Part shown: piece after piece, positions 18,075 to 27,289 of the stretch | Layout: every line of letters starts with the position of its first letter | How positions within the stretch are numbered: the stretch's first letter is position 1 | Source of the DNA: an uncultured Gammaproteobacteria bacterium | GTDB lineage: Bacteria; Pseudomonadota; Gammaproteobacteria; Magnimaribacterales; Magnimaribacteraceae | Reading direction: 5' to 3' | Length of the DNA stretch: 64,000 nucleotides | NCBI GenBank assembly: GCA_913045055.1 | Contig: CAJWPI010000004.1 | Coordinates: 1 to 64,000 of the forward strand | Program-made: the position numbers and the translations under genes | The notes under the pieces: model-generated | The model's input: only the letters and a program-made list of their open reading frames with translations | Told to the model about the DNA's origin: nothing | The model's database searches: none

Positions 18075-18401
18075 TTATTGGGAGTTGTCATTCTCATTAC
18101 CCCCAAGGCACTCTGGTGAAGAGCTAGTCTCTTGTTTCCGTTCTTCCCATTCTTGAGGCGAAAAAGTATGAAGAGATATTGCATGAATAGGTCCTGATAT
18201 TTCTTCGTTTAAATGTTTATAAATGATTTGATGTCTCTTAACTAAGTTCAAGTTAGAAAAAATATCTGCAACTGCGACTATGCGTATATGGGATTCGGAG
18301 CCTGGTTCAACATTATGCATATGGCTTTCATTTATAACTTCTAAATGCAGAGGTTCGATCTCTATATTTAATTTTTTTTCTATAGTTTCACAAATTGACA
18401 T
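18075..18401 (-). CDS. bolA: BolA-family protein
   Basis: 108 residues with the BolA fold: EPLHLEVINESHMHN followed by ESHIRIVAVADIFSNLNLVKRHQIIYKHL and a tail IHAISLHTFSPQEW. BolA proteins bind monothiol glutaredoxins through a shared [2Fe-2S] cluster and affect morphology and stress responses. The invariant histidine sits in VKRHQ. The adjacent glutaredoxin-like gene further down the directon is a dithiol-type CPLC protein, not the usual monothiol BolA partner. Confidence 0.93.
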   Translation of the reverse strand: MSICETIEKKLNIEIEPLHLEVINESHMHNVEPGSESHIRIVAVADIFSNLNLVKRHQIIYKHLNEEISGPIHAISLHTFSPQEWEERKQETSSSPECLGGNENDNSQ

Positions 18402-18439
18402 ATTATTAGAAGCTCATTTTTAGGTTCTCCAGAAAGATT

Positions 18440-18898
18440 TTAATTGCTTTCTAAGTTAAGTAAAAATTTTTTACGTTCTAGTCCTCCACCAAAGCCACCT
18501 AACCCCTTTGAAGCAACTACCCTATGACAAGGTATCAATAAAGGCAAAGGGTTCTTTCCACAAGCGTTTCCTACAGCTCTGGCCGCGTTATTGTTATCTA
18601 TATTTTTTGCCACCTCTAAGTAGGATAGGGTTGAACCATAGGGAATTGATCTTAGATAAAAAAGAACTTTTGTTGTAAATCTTGTGCAGTTAATTTTAAA
18701 TTTAATATTAAATTCTTTTCTGTTACCTTCAAAATATTCTTTTATTTCCTTAGCTTCTCTATCAAATCTTGACTGATCTCGTTGTCCTCTTGTAGATAAG
18801 CCTTCTAGACCAAAAAAACTAATTTCAAGTAGATGTGATTCATCGGCTAACAATCCTATTTTTCCTATTTCAGTAATTATAGAAGTTTCAAAAAACAA
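18440..18898 (-). CDS. ogt: Methylated-DNA-protein cysteine methyltransferase
   Basis: Removes O6-methylguanine from DNA by transfer to its own cysteine. The active site IPCHRVV is present, with the upstream helix-turn-helix wing RAVGNACGKNPLPLL and the DNA-binding RSIPYGSTLSYLEVA. The frame is open from 18982, but the homologous N-terminus begins near FFETSIITEIG. I place the start at the TTG at 18898, preceded by GGAAGG and just past the MFS stop; ATG at 18949, inside the MFS gene, is the alternative. Ogt and Ada C-terminal domains are similar, and the length suits Ogt. Confidence 0.87.
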   Translation of the reverse strand: MFFETSIITEIGKIGLLADESHLLEISFFGLEGLSTRGQRDQSRFDREAKEIKEYFEGNRKEFNIKFKINCTRFTTKVLFYLRSIPYGSTLSYLEVAKNIDNNNAARAVGNACGKNPLPLLIPCHRVVASKGLGGFGGGLERKKFLLNLESN

Positions 18899-18899
18899 C

Positions 18900-20351
18900 T
18901 TACCTACCCTTCCATATTTTGGTATCAGGATTTTTAATATTCTTTTCATGTTCAGTTCTAGATAACCCATAACCTTTGACAAGAAAAAGAGCGAAACAAA
19001 AAGAGATAACTGTGATAGGGATATACCAAAGAGCTAATAAGTCTAAGGTCGCCTCTGGTACTTCTCCTGGATTAACTTGGGTAGGAAATTGAATAGCACT
19101 AAGAATAAATCCTGTAAGAGTTAGTCCAAAACCACTTATTGCCTTATCTGCAAAAGATCTTGCAGAAAACAGAACTCCTTCTTCTCTTCTTCCAGTATCT
19201 AATTGAATCTCTTCTACTAGATCCATAATCATTGATCCAAGGGTTACAAAAACTATAATTCCAGCAGCTACATTAATAACTACATGGCAACACAAAAGGG
19301 GTAAAAGAAGTGGGTCGTTATTTTCAGGAAAGATATCAAGTAGCCTTAAAACAAACGGTAGAGCTGCAAAGAATATTTGAAATAACCAAACATACATAAC
19401 GGTTTTCTTTTTTCCAAAATATTCAGAGAATCTTGGAGCTAGATAGAGTGCGATAAGTGGTGATAGATAAATACAAAGCCCACGAGTTAACATATCATCT
19501 AGGCTTAATTCCCAAAAAAAGCTATCGAAATAAATTGCCATAGCAGCTTCAATGCCTCCGGCCATCGCGGCAAATAAACCTGAAACGAAAAGAAACATAT
19601 AAGAACGATTCTTTAATAGAGTCTCCTTAAGTTCCATGAAGACATCTCTTATCTTTATCTTTTTTCTCTCTGGAGGTTCAAGAAGATTGGGAATATGTTT
19701 ATGAGTCCCGATACTAGTTACTAGTATTCCTAAAAGTATTAATAAAGAAGCAACCAATCCGTATTCTGACCAAGCATCAGGATTGTATCTACCATCTAAG
19801 AATTGATCAGTTTCATATCGTGGAGCAAACCAAAACCAAACTAAGTTATACGTTGTAAGTCCTCCAACCCATCCAAAGAGATATCTATAGGAAAGCAGTT
19901 CTGTTCTTTCTACATAATCATCAGTTAATTCTGGTCCTAAAGACGTGGAAGGGATTTCATAGAAAGTAATAAATACTCTAATAATGGTTGCACAGATAAG
20001 TAAATAAGAAAATAATTCCCAATCAGTTAAATCTCTAGGAGGAGACCATAAAAAAAAGTATGTCAAAGTAACAGGTAATGCTGCTGCGTACATAAAGGGG
20101 TGTCTTCTTCCCCATCTTGATCTGAATCTATCGGAAAAGTATCCCACCAAGGGGTCTGTTATAGCATCTGCAATTAAAACCAGATTCAGTGCCAAACCTC
20201 CCATCCATGCAGGAAGACCTAAAACCGAACTGTATACAAAAAGTACAAAATAACTAAATCCATTATTCTTTATTCCAAAAGCACTAGAACCGTACCCATA
20301 AAAAAATTTGGTTGAGAAGGTTAATTTGGTTTTTTTCTTAAACTCTTCCAT
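18900..20351 (-). CDS. MFS transporter of the GPH (sugar:cation symporter) family
   Basis: 483 residues with about twelve membrane helices. LIADAITDPLVGYFSDRFRSRWGRRHPFMY near residue 60 is the MelB/GPH cation-site and loop 2-3 signature, and EIPSTSLGPELTDDYVERTELLSYR follows. The group transports glycosides, pentosides or hexuronides with sodium or protons, but marine relatives are often uncharacterised. A close paralogue lies at 24049-25524. Substrate unknown. First gene of the minus directon that runs to 13296. Confidence 0.88.
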   Translation of the reverse strand: MEEFKKKTKLTFSTKFFYGYGSSAFGIKNNGFSYFVLFVYSSVLGLPAWMGGLALNLVLIADAITDPLVGYFSDRFRSRWGRRHPFMYAAALPVTLTYFFLWSPPRDLTDWELFSYLLICATIIRVFITFYEIPSTSLGPELTDDYVERTELLSYRYLFGWVGGLTTYNLVWFWFAPRYETDQFLDGRYNPDAWSEYGLVASLLILLGILVTSIGTHKHIPNLLEPPERKKIKIRDVFMELKETLLKNRSYMFLFVSGLFAAMAGGIEAAMAIYFDSFFWELSLDDMLTRGLCIYLSPLIALYLAPRFSEYFGKKKTVMYVWLFQIFFAALPFVLRLLDIFPENNDPLLLPLLCCHVVINVAAGIIVFVTLGSMIMDLVEEIQLDTGRREEGVLFSARSFADKAISGFGLTLTGFILSAIQFPTQVNPGEVPEATLDLLALWYIPITVISFCFALFLVKGYGLSRTEHEKNIKNPDTKIWKGR

Positions 20352-20404
20352 GATTCTTCACTTATCACTATTATGTTTAGGAAGATTACTTTAATAACTG
20401 ATAA

Positions 20405-21013
20405 ATGCCAAAAAGTAAGTACAGAAAAATTTCAAATATTAGTGGGGAAGATTTTAATTTTCAAAATCCTTACTCCTTGCCAGAAAGAATTAAGAAAAAA
20501 ATAAGAAATTTAAATGAGAATATTAGTGACGTTTTTTTTTCAGAAATAGAAAATGCTATAACAACATATAAGTTTGAGGAAGCTGTCTTTAGAAGGGCCC
20601 CAACTTATACTGATATAAGAATTCAATTAGATGAGATTTCATTACAATCAGAAATGTTGCATGAAAAACTAGGAAAGTTATATCCGGGAGCAAGATCATT
20701 TCTACTACAAAGTCACCTGTCTTCTAACAAAGATTATAGATATCTCTCCACTTTGAGGACAGCTTTAGAAACCTTAAAGATTACTTCTGAGAATGCAGTT
20801 GATAGCTTAAAAGGAAAAAAAGGAAGACCTGTAAATGCTTTTGGGTTGCTCTTGATTGCTCAATTAGCTAGAAGTTGCTTAAAAAATACAGACATCAATC
20901 CCTCTCAAAATAATCCAATTTTCATGGAGCTAGTTACTATCATAGGAGAAACTATCAATAACAAGAATCTGAAAGATATAGTGGCAGACTCTTTAGAACA
21001 GATAGGTAGATAG
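20405..21013 (+). CDS. Hypothetical protein, alpha-helical
   Basis: 202 residues that I do not recognise. The sequence is rich in charged helices (LPERIKKKIRNLNEN, IRIQLDEISLQSEMLHEKL) without signal peptide or membrane segment. A GRPVNAFGLLLIAQLARSC segment near residue 140 looks like the GRP-led helix seen in some phage- and plasmid-borne hypothetical proteins. No clear ribosome-binding site precedes the ATG. It is the only plus-strand gene between two minus-strand transcription units and ends one base before the DUF3604 stop. Coding is supported by the long open frame and normal composition. Confidence 0.65.
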   Translation: MPKSKYRKISNISGEDFNFQNPYSLPERIKKKIRNLNENISDVFFSEIENAITTYKFEEAVFRRAPTYTDIRIQLDEISLQSEMLHEKLGKLYPGARSFLLQSHLSSNKDYRYLSTLRTALETLKITSENAVDSLKGKKGRPVNAFGLLLIAQLARSCLKNTDINPSQNNPIFMELVTIIGETINNKNLKDIVADSLEQIGR

Positions 21014-21014
21014 C

Positions 21015-23246
21015 TTATTTAAAATCTACATAGATTGGGGAAGACCAAGCTCTTTCTTCAGACATACTTAAACAATCATCGTCCTTAGGAGTCCTATAGT
21101 CTCCATAGCAAATATTTACTTCTAAACAGTTGCCTTGATTATCATAATTACACCTTATGTTTTCAGCGTTGATAGTAGAAGAAGACTCCTGAATTGCCCT
21201 AACATAGTAAGTAGCATCTCTTTGCTTCATTAGGAACTCTGGATCATTAAAAGTAATCTCACAGCCTTCTTGATTAATTGGACAGTCAAAAGATTGCCAA
21301 GGGTCTTCAATCAAACTTGCTATATCTTCATCTTTACTAATTTGGGGGAATACCCTTATTACCTCTATTCGTTTAATGATTTTTCTTTCATCTGAAGGGT
21401 TGTAGCACTCATTTTTACAAATACGGGCTATATCTTCTAAACTAGTTTCTGAAACATCAAATTCAGGACATCCAGGTTTTTGTTTAAAAGCTCCAACAGC
21501 TCTAACTCTAAAATTGGGAATCGATGCCATTTCAACCTCTCCACCCATTGGAACAATTGATTCTTCTCCATCTAATAGATCAAACCAAAGAAGTATCCTA
21601 TCTCCACTAGTGCCGTAAGTTTCCTTTTTTTGCATCGCATTCCATATTGCTCCTCTTGAGCGACCTTCTGAGTGAACGGCAGCTAATCCTCCGGTGGTAA
21701 AGAATGAAGCCATTCTCTGAGCTTCAAATGCACCGAAGCCTAAAGCAGGAAGATTGTCTCTATCAAGTTCCAAGGATTGAGATTGTGACTCTGTTAAAGG
21801 ATAAATAGCCTGCCTTAAGCTTTCGTTTGGTGGTCCGTTCGCCTCTGTAGTTACAAACCTATCAATTTCCTTGTACCCCGTCCCTGGTCTAGCTCGATGA
21901 TTATCACTAGAAGCTATAAAACCAAAGCGAAATCTCTTTATTTCTTCTCCATCAAAATTACCTAGTGCCAAAGCATATTGAGCTGATCCAGCTGGTCTAT
22001 AATTAAAAGATGGAATAAAGCAATCCTTACATTGGCCGGAATCTAACCACTCTTCTATTGTAACTCCTGGCAAAGCAAGATGACCCGGAACGCCTAAAGA
22101 TACATTCACATTTCTAGCTTTTTCTGCTCTTCTAGAACACTCTGCTTCTTCCAGACCCTCAGCAGCACATCTTAAGGCTATAATCTGACCAGCTCTCCAG
22201 CAACTAGGTAAGTAGTCTGGTGTAGGTTCAGGGCAGGTTACTTCTCCTTCATCATTTATCAATGCAGCTCTCCATGGTCTATATTCTTCAGAATTCCCAT
22301 GTCCAGACATTACTTCGAATAAGATTTGTACATTCTCATTATGAAAACCTTCTTCTAATTGCTTATCTAAACTAGATCCAGGTGGAGTATAAAAACCCCA
22401 AGTATTTCCATGAGGAATAACAATAGAAGGAAAATTTAATTCATTTAATTTTCTGAAAAGATCTTCTGGTGTATTAGCAAATTCATAACAATCATCGGGT
22501 AAGAGATCTGAGCTAACTCCTTCTTTGCAAAAGGGAATACCGGGCATCTCTCTTACAAAGGATGAAAAATTAAAATATCTTTGCCGATTTGGAAAATCGA
22601 TGACAGCTAAAGGAGTTAAAAGTTCTGCAGCTTGTGCACCTATTGTAGACCTCATTCCATTTGTAGCCAGACCCCCTGCACCAATAGGCCTAAGAGGAAC
22701 CTTATCTTCTTCAATATCTTTAAATATAACGTTTTTATGACCATAATGTTCATCTGCTAAGAGCCCCACTTGAGTCCACTCAAATCCCAAAAAAGTAACC
22801 ATATCAGGGTCTTCTTGATTGGTAGGAGCGTTGCATTGCCTAACTGCCTCCTTTATTGATCTCCATTTTCTTGGACTGGAAGCTTCTGCATGGTCAGAGG
22901 TAACCCAAAAATCTATAGCAGAACAAAATCTAGCATAATCACATGCATCAGATATAGGGTGTGGTCCTTCCCCATTAAAAACTGGTAAACTCCACAAAAA
23001 TGCATCTGTGGAATAAGTTGTGTGGACATGAGTATCACCAAATAATATTTGTTTAGTGGATTTAGAAACTGCTCTTTGCCTGTCTATTTTGTTTTTCACT
23101 AGATCTTGACTTAAAGGAGTATTAATTGGGACGCCGGGTGGTTCTAACTCTCCATACCAATTGTATTGAATACCTACCCCGTAAATTACTGATACAACAA
23201 TCAACGTTATTAAGGATAATCCCAAAAATTTAAATAAAGTCTTCAT
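21015..23246 (-). CDS. DUF3604 family protein, probable periplasmic PHP-like hydrolase
   Basis: 743 residues beginning with a membrane/signal segment (about 7-25). FGDTHVHTTYSTDAFLWSLP near residue 70 is the DUF3604 metal-binding start, resembling PHP phosphoesterases, followed by WVTSDHAE, VIPHGNTWG, and GFIASSDNHRARPGTG later on. Many cysteines occur (for example YARFCSAIDF, DCFIPSFNY, GNCLEVNICYGD), fitting an oxidising compartment. The family is widespread in marine bacteria with no assigned reaction. Last gene of a four-gene operon with rhomboid, MFS and SDR. Confidence 0.85.
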   Translation of the reverse strand: MKTLFKFLGLSLITLIVVSVIYGVGIQYNWYGELEPPGVPINTPLSQDLVKNKIDRQRAVSKSTKQILFGDTHVHTTYSTDAFLWSLPVFNGEGPHPISDACDYARFCSAIDFWVTSDHAEASSPRKWRSIKEAVRQCNAPTNQEDPDMVTFLGFEWTQVGLLADEHYGHKNVIFKDIEEDKVPLRPIGAGGLATNGMRSTIGAQAAELLTPLAVIDFPNRQRYFNFSSFVREMPGIPFCKEGVSSDLLPDDCYEFANTPEDLFRKLNELNFPSIVIPHGNTWGFYTPPGSSLDKQLEEGFHNENVQILFEVMSGHGNSEEYRPWRAALINDEGEVTCPEPTPDYLPSCWRAGQIIALRCAAEGLEEAECSRRAEKARNVNVSLGVPGHLALPGVTIEEWLDSGQCKDCFIPSFNYRPAGSAQYALALGNFDGEEIKRFRFGFIASSDNHRARPGTGYKEIDRFVTTEANGPPNESLRQAIYPLTESQSQSLELDRDNLPALGFGAFEAQRMASFFTTGGLAAVHSEGRSRGAIWNAMQKKETYGTSGDRILLWFDLLDGEESIVPMGGEVEMASIPNFRVRAVGAFKQKPGCPEFDVSETSLEDIARICKNECYNPSDERKIIKRIEVIRVFPQISKDEDIASLIEDPWQSFDCPINQEGCEITFNDPEFLMKQRDATYYVRAIQESSSTINAENIRCNYDNQGNCLEVNICYGDYRTPKDDDCLSMSEERAWSSPIYVDFK

Positions 23247-23260
23247 ATTATTTTCTTATA

Positions 23261-24049
23261 TTAATGCGGTTTTCTTTTATTAGAGTCTTTTATGAACTCA
23301 TCCATAAATCCTTTGACTTTATTATCAGATGATAAGTCAGACAAATTAAAAGGTTTTGATTCAAAAGGTTTAGAGCGTGGATTATCTAGAATAGGTATAG
23401 ATGATTTCTTAAAAAAAGGAATCAAAATCATTCCTGCTAAGAATCCTCCAATATGTGCAAAATAAGCCACTCCTCCTTCTCCTCCACCAGTTACACTAAA
23501 GAACTGCCCTACTATCCATACTCCCAGGACAATAAAAGCTGGAACACGAATAGTAGTAATGAAGATTATAATCCAAAAAAGGACATTCACATTAGCCTTA
23601 GGATGTAATAGTAGATAAGCTCCTAAAATACCAGCTACAGCTCCACTTGCACCTATCATAGGTATTTCTGAAGTTGGATCTATCATTGCTTGTGTAAAAG
23701 CAGCTACAAATCCGCATGTAAGATAAAACAGTATAAATCTGCCTCGTCCCATTGAATCTTCAATGTTATCTCCAAAAATCCATAAATAAACCATATTGCT
23801 TATTAAGTGCATCCAACTTCCATGCATAAACATAGAAGTTATAACGGTTAATAAAGGAGGAATTGAACTAGCGTTGTTTCCTAATAAAGAAGCTGGAACA
23901 ACTCCAAATGAATAGACTGCTGATTCATATAAATGCTTTGGGAGGGTAAATTGCCATAAAAAAATAAATGCACAAACTGCAATTAATATGTAACAGATAA
24001 CAGGGGTTCTGGTTGTAGGATTATCGTCTGAAAAAGGAAAAAAAAACAT
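23261..24049 (-). CDS. Rhomboid-family intramembrane serine protease
   Basis: 262 residues with six to seven membrane helices. The catalytic serine lies in GASGAVAGILGAYLLLHP and the catalytic histidine in YFAHIGGFLAGM, in the expected transmembrane order; the L1-loop motif FMHGSWMHLISNMVYLWIFGDNIED is typical. It probably cleaves membrane substrates near their luminal ends. Its ATG overlaps the last base of the MFS stop (TAATG), so translation is coupled. The C-terminal tail of about 45 residues is hydrophilic and cytoplasmic. Confidence 0.93.
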   Translation of the reverse strand: MFFFPFSDDNPTTRTPVICYILIAVCAFIFLWQFTLPKHLYESAVYSFGVVPASLLGNNASSIPPLLTVITSMFMHGSWMHLISNMVYLWIFGDNIEDSMGRGRFILFYLTCGFVAAFTQAMIDPTSEIPMIGASGAVAGILGAYLLLHPKANVNVLFWIIIFITTIRVPAFIVLGVWIVGQFFSVTGGGEGGVAYFAHIGGFLAGMILIPFFKKSSIPILDNPRSKPFESKPFNLSDLSSDNKVKGFMDEFIKDSNKRKPH

Positions 24050-25524
24050 TATTCCTCTACATAACCTAAATCTTCTACATTGCCTAAATGGTCCTTTCTA
24101 TCTATTTTATAGAGCAAAACCAAAGCAGTTGAAATCAAAGGAAGAGTTGCTGCAAAAATAACATGAATGGTAGCAAATTGATTAATAATAGGACCCGTCA
24201 ACTCTTCTATTGTAGCGCCGGAAGATATATCAAATCCAACTGAAGAAATTATGATCCCAGAAATGAAGACTCCTCCTGCACCTATCAATTTATGAATGAA
24301 GGAGCTTACCGTACCTAAAAGCCCTTCTTCCCTACGCCCAGTTGTTCTTTCTACATCTTCTACAATTTCCATTACCATCGAACCTATAAAAATAAAACCT
24401 AAAGATCCTAGGCATGTTTCAAAAACATAGTGAGAAAGCAGAATCCACCATAAGAAATCAGTGCCATTTGCTGGAAGAAGAGTAACTTCAAAATAAGGGT
24501 CTAATAACCTTAGAACAACAGGTAAGGGTCCAACAATAATAGTTGTTAGAAATATTCCTACAGCAATATTCTTCTTTTCTCTGCCTTTAGCTAAAGGTCC
24601 GGCTAAGGCTGCACTAATGATGACACTAATTGCTGCAACAGTTGGAAAGATTTGAATATCAGAAGGAGTCCATTGCCAAAAATAAAGATTATGGTACATA
24701 CCGGCATTGGTACCTAGACCTACTAAAAGAGCATATATACAACCAGAGAAAAAAAGTACTATCCACGATCTATTAGAAATCGTCTCTATTCCCTCTCTTA
24801 GAAATTTCTTTATTTCTAAAGGTCTTTCCTCAGGAACATGTAGATTGGGAATTTCTTTATGGGTGCCTAAACTAGATACAATCCCAGCAACAAAAACAGC
24901 TAAACCTCCCCAGAAAGCAAGTTGTTGAAATGCTTCCGGCCTGAGAAAAGCTTGAGCTCCTTGAAAGTCTGGAGTTTCCACAAAGAAAAATGCATAAGCA
25001 ATAGAAGCAATTCCAGCTCCTCCTATCCAACCAAACGCCATATTTATGCCTGAGATTTGGTTTCTTTGATCATAATCTTTTGTTAATTCAGGGGCTAAAG
25101 CTCCCCTTGGTACCTCATAAAAAGTCATTGATAATCTCATGATGATCATCAAAAAAAGGAGTCGGTTAAAAAGCTCTCCTTCAGTAATAGTTCCTTCCGC
25201 AATGGAACCTGGGTACTGCAAAATAGAATAATATGACAGTGCAAAAGGGATTATTGCTAAATAAATAAATGGGTGTCTTCTACCCCATCTTGATCTAACT
25301 CTATCTGACCATATTCCCACTAAAGGATCAGAAATAGCATCCACCACCAAAGCTATACCCATGGCGCTGGCTGCTAAATAAGCAGGCAGTCCTAAAACTT
25401 GATTGAAGTACACCAATAGAAAAGTGCCTAGGAGAGTATTCTTTACACCTACAGCTATGCTCCCTGAACCAAATATATACATAATGCTTTGAGAAGCTCT
25501 TTGAGCTTGAATAGGTGAATTCAT
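24049..25524 (-). CDS. MFS transporter of the GPH family
   Basis: 491 residues, about twelve helices. The signature LVVDAISDPLVGIWSDRVRSRWGRRHPFIY is nearly the same as in the paralogue at 18900-20351, and EVPRGALAPELTKDYDQRNQISG and RREEGLLGTVSSFIHKLIGAGG also match it. The operon (SDR, this carrier, rhomboid, DUF3604) suggests uptake and oxidation of one compound, which is unidentified. Inner membrane. Confidence 0.88.
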   Translation of the reverse strand: MNSPIQAQRASQSIMYIFGSGSIAVGVKNTLLGTFLLVYFNQVLGLPAYLAASAMGIALVVDAISDPLVGIWSDRVRSRWGRRHPFIYLAIIPFALSYYSILQYPGSIAEGTITEGELFNRLLFLMIIMRLSMTFYEVPRGALAPELTKDYDQRNQISGINMAFGWIGGAGIASIAYAFFFVETPDFQGAQAFLRPEAFQQLAFWGGLAVFVAGIVSSLGTHKEIPNLHVPEERPLEIKKFLREGIETISNRSWIVLFFSGCIYALLVGLGTNAGMYHNLYFWQWTPSDIQIFPTVAAISVIISAALAGPLAKGREKKNIAVGIFLTTIIVGPLPVVLRLLDPYFEVTLLPANGTDFLWWILLSHYVFETCLGSLGFIFIGSMVMEIVEDVERTTGRREEGLLGTVSSFIHKLIGAGGVFISGIIISSVGFDISSGATIEELTGPIINQFATIHVIFAATLPLISTALVLLYKIDRKDHLGNVEDLGYVEE

Positions 25525-25526
25525 GG

Positions 25527-26315
25527 TTATTTTGCTGTATAGCCACCATCTATTACTAATTCAGTTCCAGTAACGAAAGATGAATTATCCGATGCTAGAA
25601 AATATACTGCATCTGCTATCTCTTCTGGTTTACCTAACCTATTTCCTAAAGGTTGCATTTGTTCTACTGCTTCATAAGCTTCTTCTGTGGTCTTAAAAAT
25701 GCTATCTCCCTTTCTTATTGTCTCCTCAAAGCTATCTCTTACCAGCGGGGTGTCAATGAAGCCAGGATGAACAGAATTCACTCTTATATCATAACCAGAG
25801 TCTGCACACTCCAATGCAGCCACCTTAGTTAGCATTCTTACTGCTGCCTTAGAGGAGTTATATGGGCCTGCTCCTGGCCAACCTACTATCCCCATTATTG
25901 AGCTGATATTAACTATATTGCCACCTTTTTCTTTCATACTTTGTATCCCATACTTAGTACCAAGAAAAACTGCATCTAAATTAACAGAATGGATCTTTTT
26001 CCACATTTCAAGGCTGCAATCTTCCAATCTTGAACCGTCTGCTGCTATACCTGCATTATTTATAAGAACTTTTAGATCCCCATATTCTTTTTTAATTGTT
26101 TTGATGAGCTCTTTCCATCTCTTTTCTTCACTAACATCTTGTTCCATAAATACAGCATTTGATCCTAACTCTTGCTGAGCCCTCTTACCTTTTGAAGAAT
26201 CAACATCAGTTAAAATGACAAGTGCTTTATTTTCTAAAAATTTTTTACATATGGAAAAACCTATTCCACTAGCTCCTCCAGTTACTAAAACAACTTTTTC
26301 TCTAATATTTCCCAT
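25527..26315 (-). CDS. Short-chain dehydrogenase/reductase
   Basis: 262 residues, classical SDR. NAD(P)-binding TGGASGIGFSICK near residue 12, NNAG at about 90, catalytic serine in VNISSIMGIVG, Tyr-x3-Lys in YNSSKAAV, and the ending ELVIDGGYTAK. The aspartate in VILTDVDSS after beta-2 suggests NAD preference. Very similar in motif layout to the SDR at 27290-28087 (both end DGGYTA), so they are probably recent paralogues. First gene of the operon with the GPH carrier. Confidence 0.9.
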   Translation of the reverse strand: MGNIREKVVLVTGGASGIGFSICKKFLENKALVILTDVDSSKGKRAQQELGSNAVFMEQDVSEEKRWKELIKTIKKEYGDLKVLINNAGIAADGSRLEDCSLEMWKKIHSVNLDAVFLGTKYGIQSMKEKGGNIVNISSIMGIVGWPGAGPYNSSKAAVRMLTKVAALECADSGYDIRVNSVHPGFIDTPLVRDSFEETIRKGDSIFKTTEEAYEAVEQMQPLGNRLGKPEEIADAVYFLASDNSSFVTGTELVIDGGYTAK

Positions 26316-26378
26316 ATTTTCTTCCTAACAGTAGTTAGAATGCACTAAACTGAGAATAATTTCACTAAAGGATTAATT

Positions 26379-27287
26379 ATGGGTAGATTAAATGGAAAAA
26401 TTGCAATAGTTACTGGTGCTGGCAGAGGAATAGGTAAAGAGATTTCCCTTAAATTTGCAGAAGAAGGTGCAAAAGTAGTGGTGAATGATTTAGGTGGAGA
26501 TAGAGATGGAAGTGGAGAGGGAAAAATAGCTGATGAGGTTGTAAATGAGATAAAAGCCATTGGGGGGGAAGCAGTAGCTAATTACGATACAGTTGCAACT
26601 GTTAGAGGAGGAGAAAATATTTTTAAAACAGCTATTAATTCCTTTAACAGTGTAGATATTCTTGTAAATAATGCAGGAATATTAAGAGATAAAACTCTCT
26701 ACAATATGGAAGAAGACGAATGGGATGCAATTATGGCTGTACACCTAAAAGGCCACTACAACTGCACAAGACCGTTTGTTAAATACATAAAGGATAATAA
26801 TAAAACAAATTGCAGAATCTTAAACATGTCTTCAGTTTCAGGTTTATTTGGAAACTTTGGTCAAACTAATTACGGCGCTGCAAAAGCAGGCATTGCTGGC
26901 TTTACAAGATCGTTAGCTTTGGAAGTTACTAAATTTAAATGTACTGTAAATACTATCTCTCCAGGAGCAGCAACTCGCTTAACTCTTGATCTCATGCAAG
27001 CTGCTGGTAGAGAATATGATGCAAATGATTGGTCACAGGGACCTGAACAAATAGCTCCCATAGTAGCTTGGCTTTGTACAGATGAAGCTAAAGATATTAC
27101 GTCTCAAATTATTCACTCTCAGGGAGGAATTGTTGGAATAATGCAACAGCCAGCAGTTATTAAATCTTTTACAACTGATAACCTTTGGACCCTAGATCAA
27201 CTAGATAAACTTATCCCAGAATTAGTGGAAGCGAAGAAGCATCACGATAAACAGGTTGAAGAAAATGGATCTCCAAAAAAAGTTTAA
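26379..27287 (+). CDS. SDR related to peroxisomal multifunctional enzyme 2 dehydrogenase domain
   Basis: 302 residues. TGAGRGIGKEISLKFAEEGAKVVVNDLGGDRDGSG at the N-terminus with the extra glycine/aspartate loop is the hallmark of 17-beta-hydroxysteroid dehydrogenase 4/MFE-2-type (3R)-hydroxyacyl-CoA dehydrogenases. Catalytic residues: MSSVSG serine and NYGAAKAG Tyr/Lys. The C-terminal extension (about residues 255-302) is also typical. A relative with the same FGNFGQTNY motif lies at 55207-56109. It shares a transcript with the next SDR, two bases away. Confidence 0.87.
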   Translation: MGRLNGKIAIVTGAGRGIGKEISLKFAEEGAKVVVNDLGGDRDGSGEGKIADEVVNEIKAIGGEAVANYDTVATVRGGENIFKTAINSFNSVDILVNNAGILRDKTLYNMEEDEWDAIMAVHLKGHYNCTRPFVKYIKDNNKTNCRILNMSSVSGLFGNFGQTNYGAAKAGIAGFTRSLALEVTKFKCTVNTISPGAATRLTLDLMQAAGREYDANDWSQGPEQIAPIVAWLCTDEAKDITSQIIHSQGGIVGIMQQPAVIKSFTTDNLWTLDQLDKLIPELVEAKKHHDKQVEENGSPKKV

Positions 27288-27289
27288 TA

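Noticed and set aside
18899-18982. Longer start for the methyltransferase gene
   Set aside because: The extra residues lie within the MFS gene and precede the conserved N-terminal strand; kept only as an alternative.
26325-26338. Small inverted repeat CTAAC-AGTA-GTTAG in a divergent SDR gap
   Set aside because: Five-base arms are expected by chance in AT-rich DNA, so not called as an operator.
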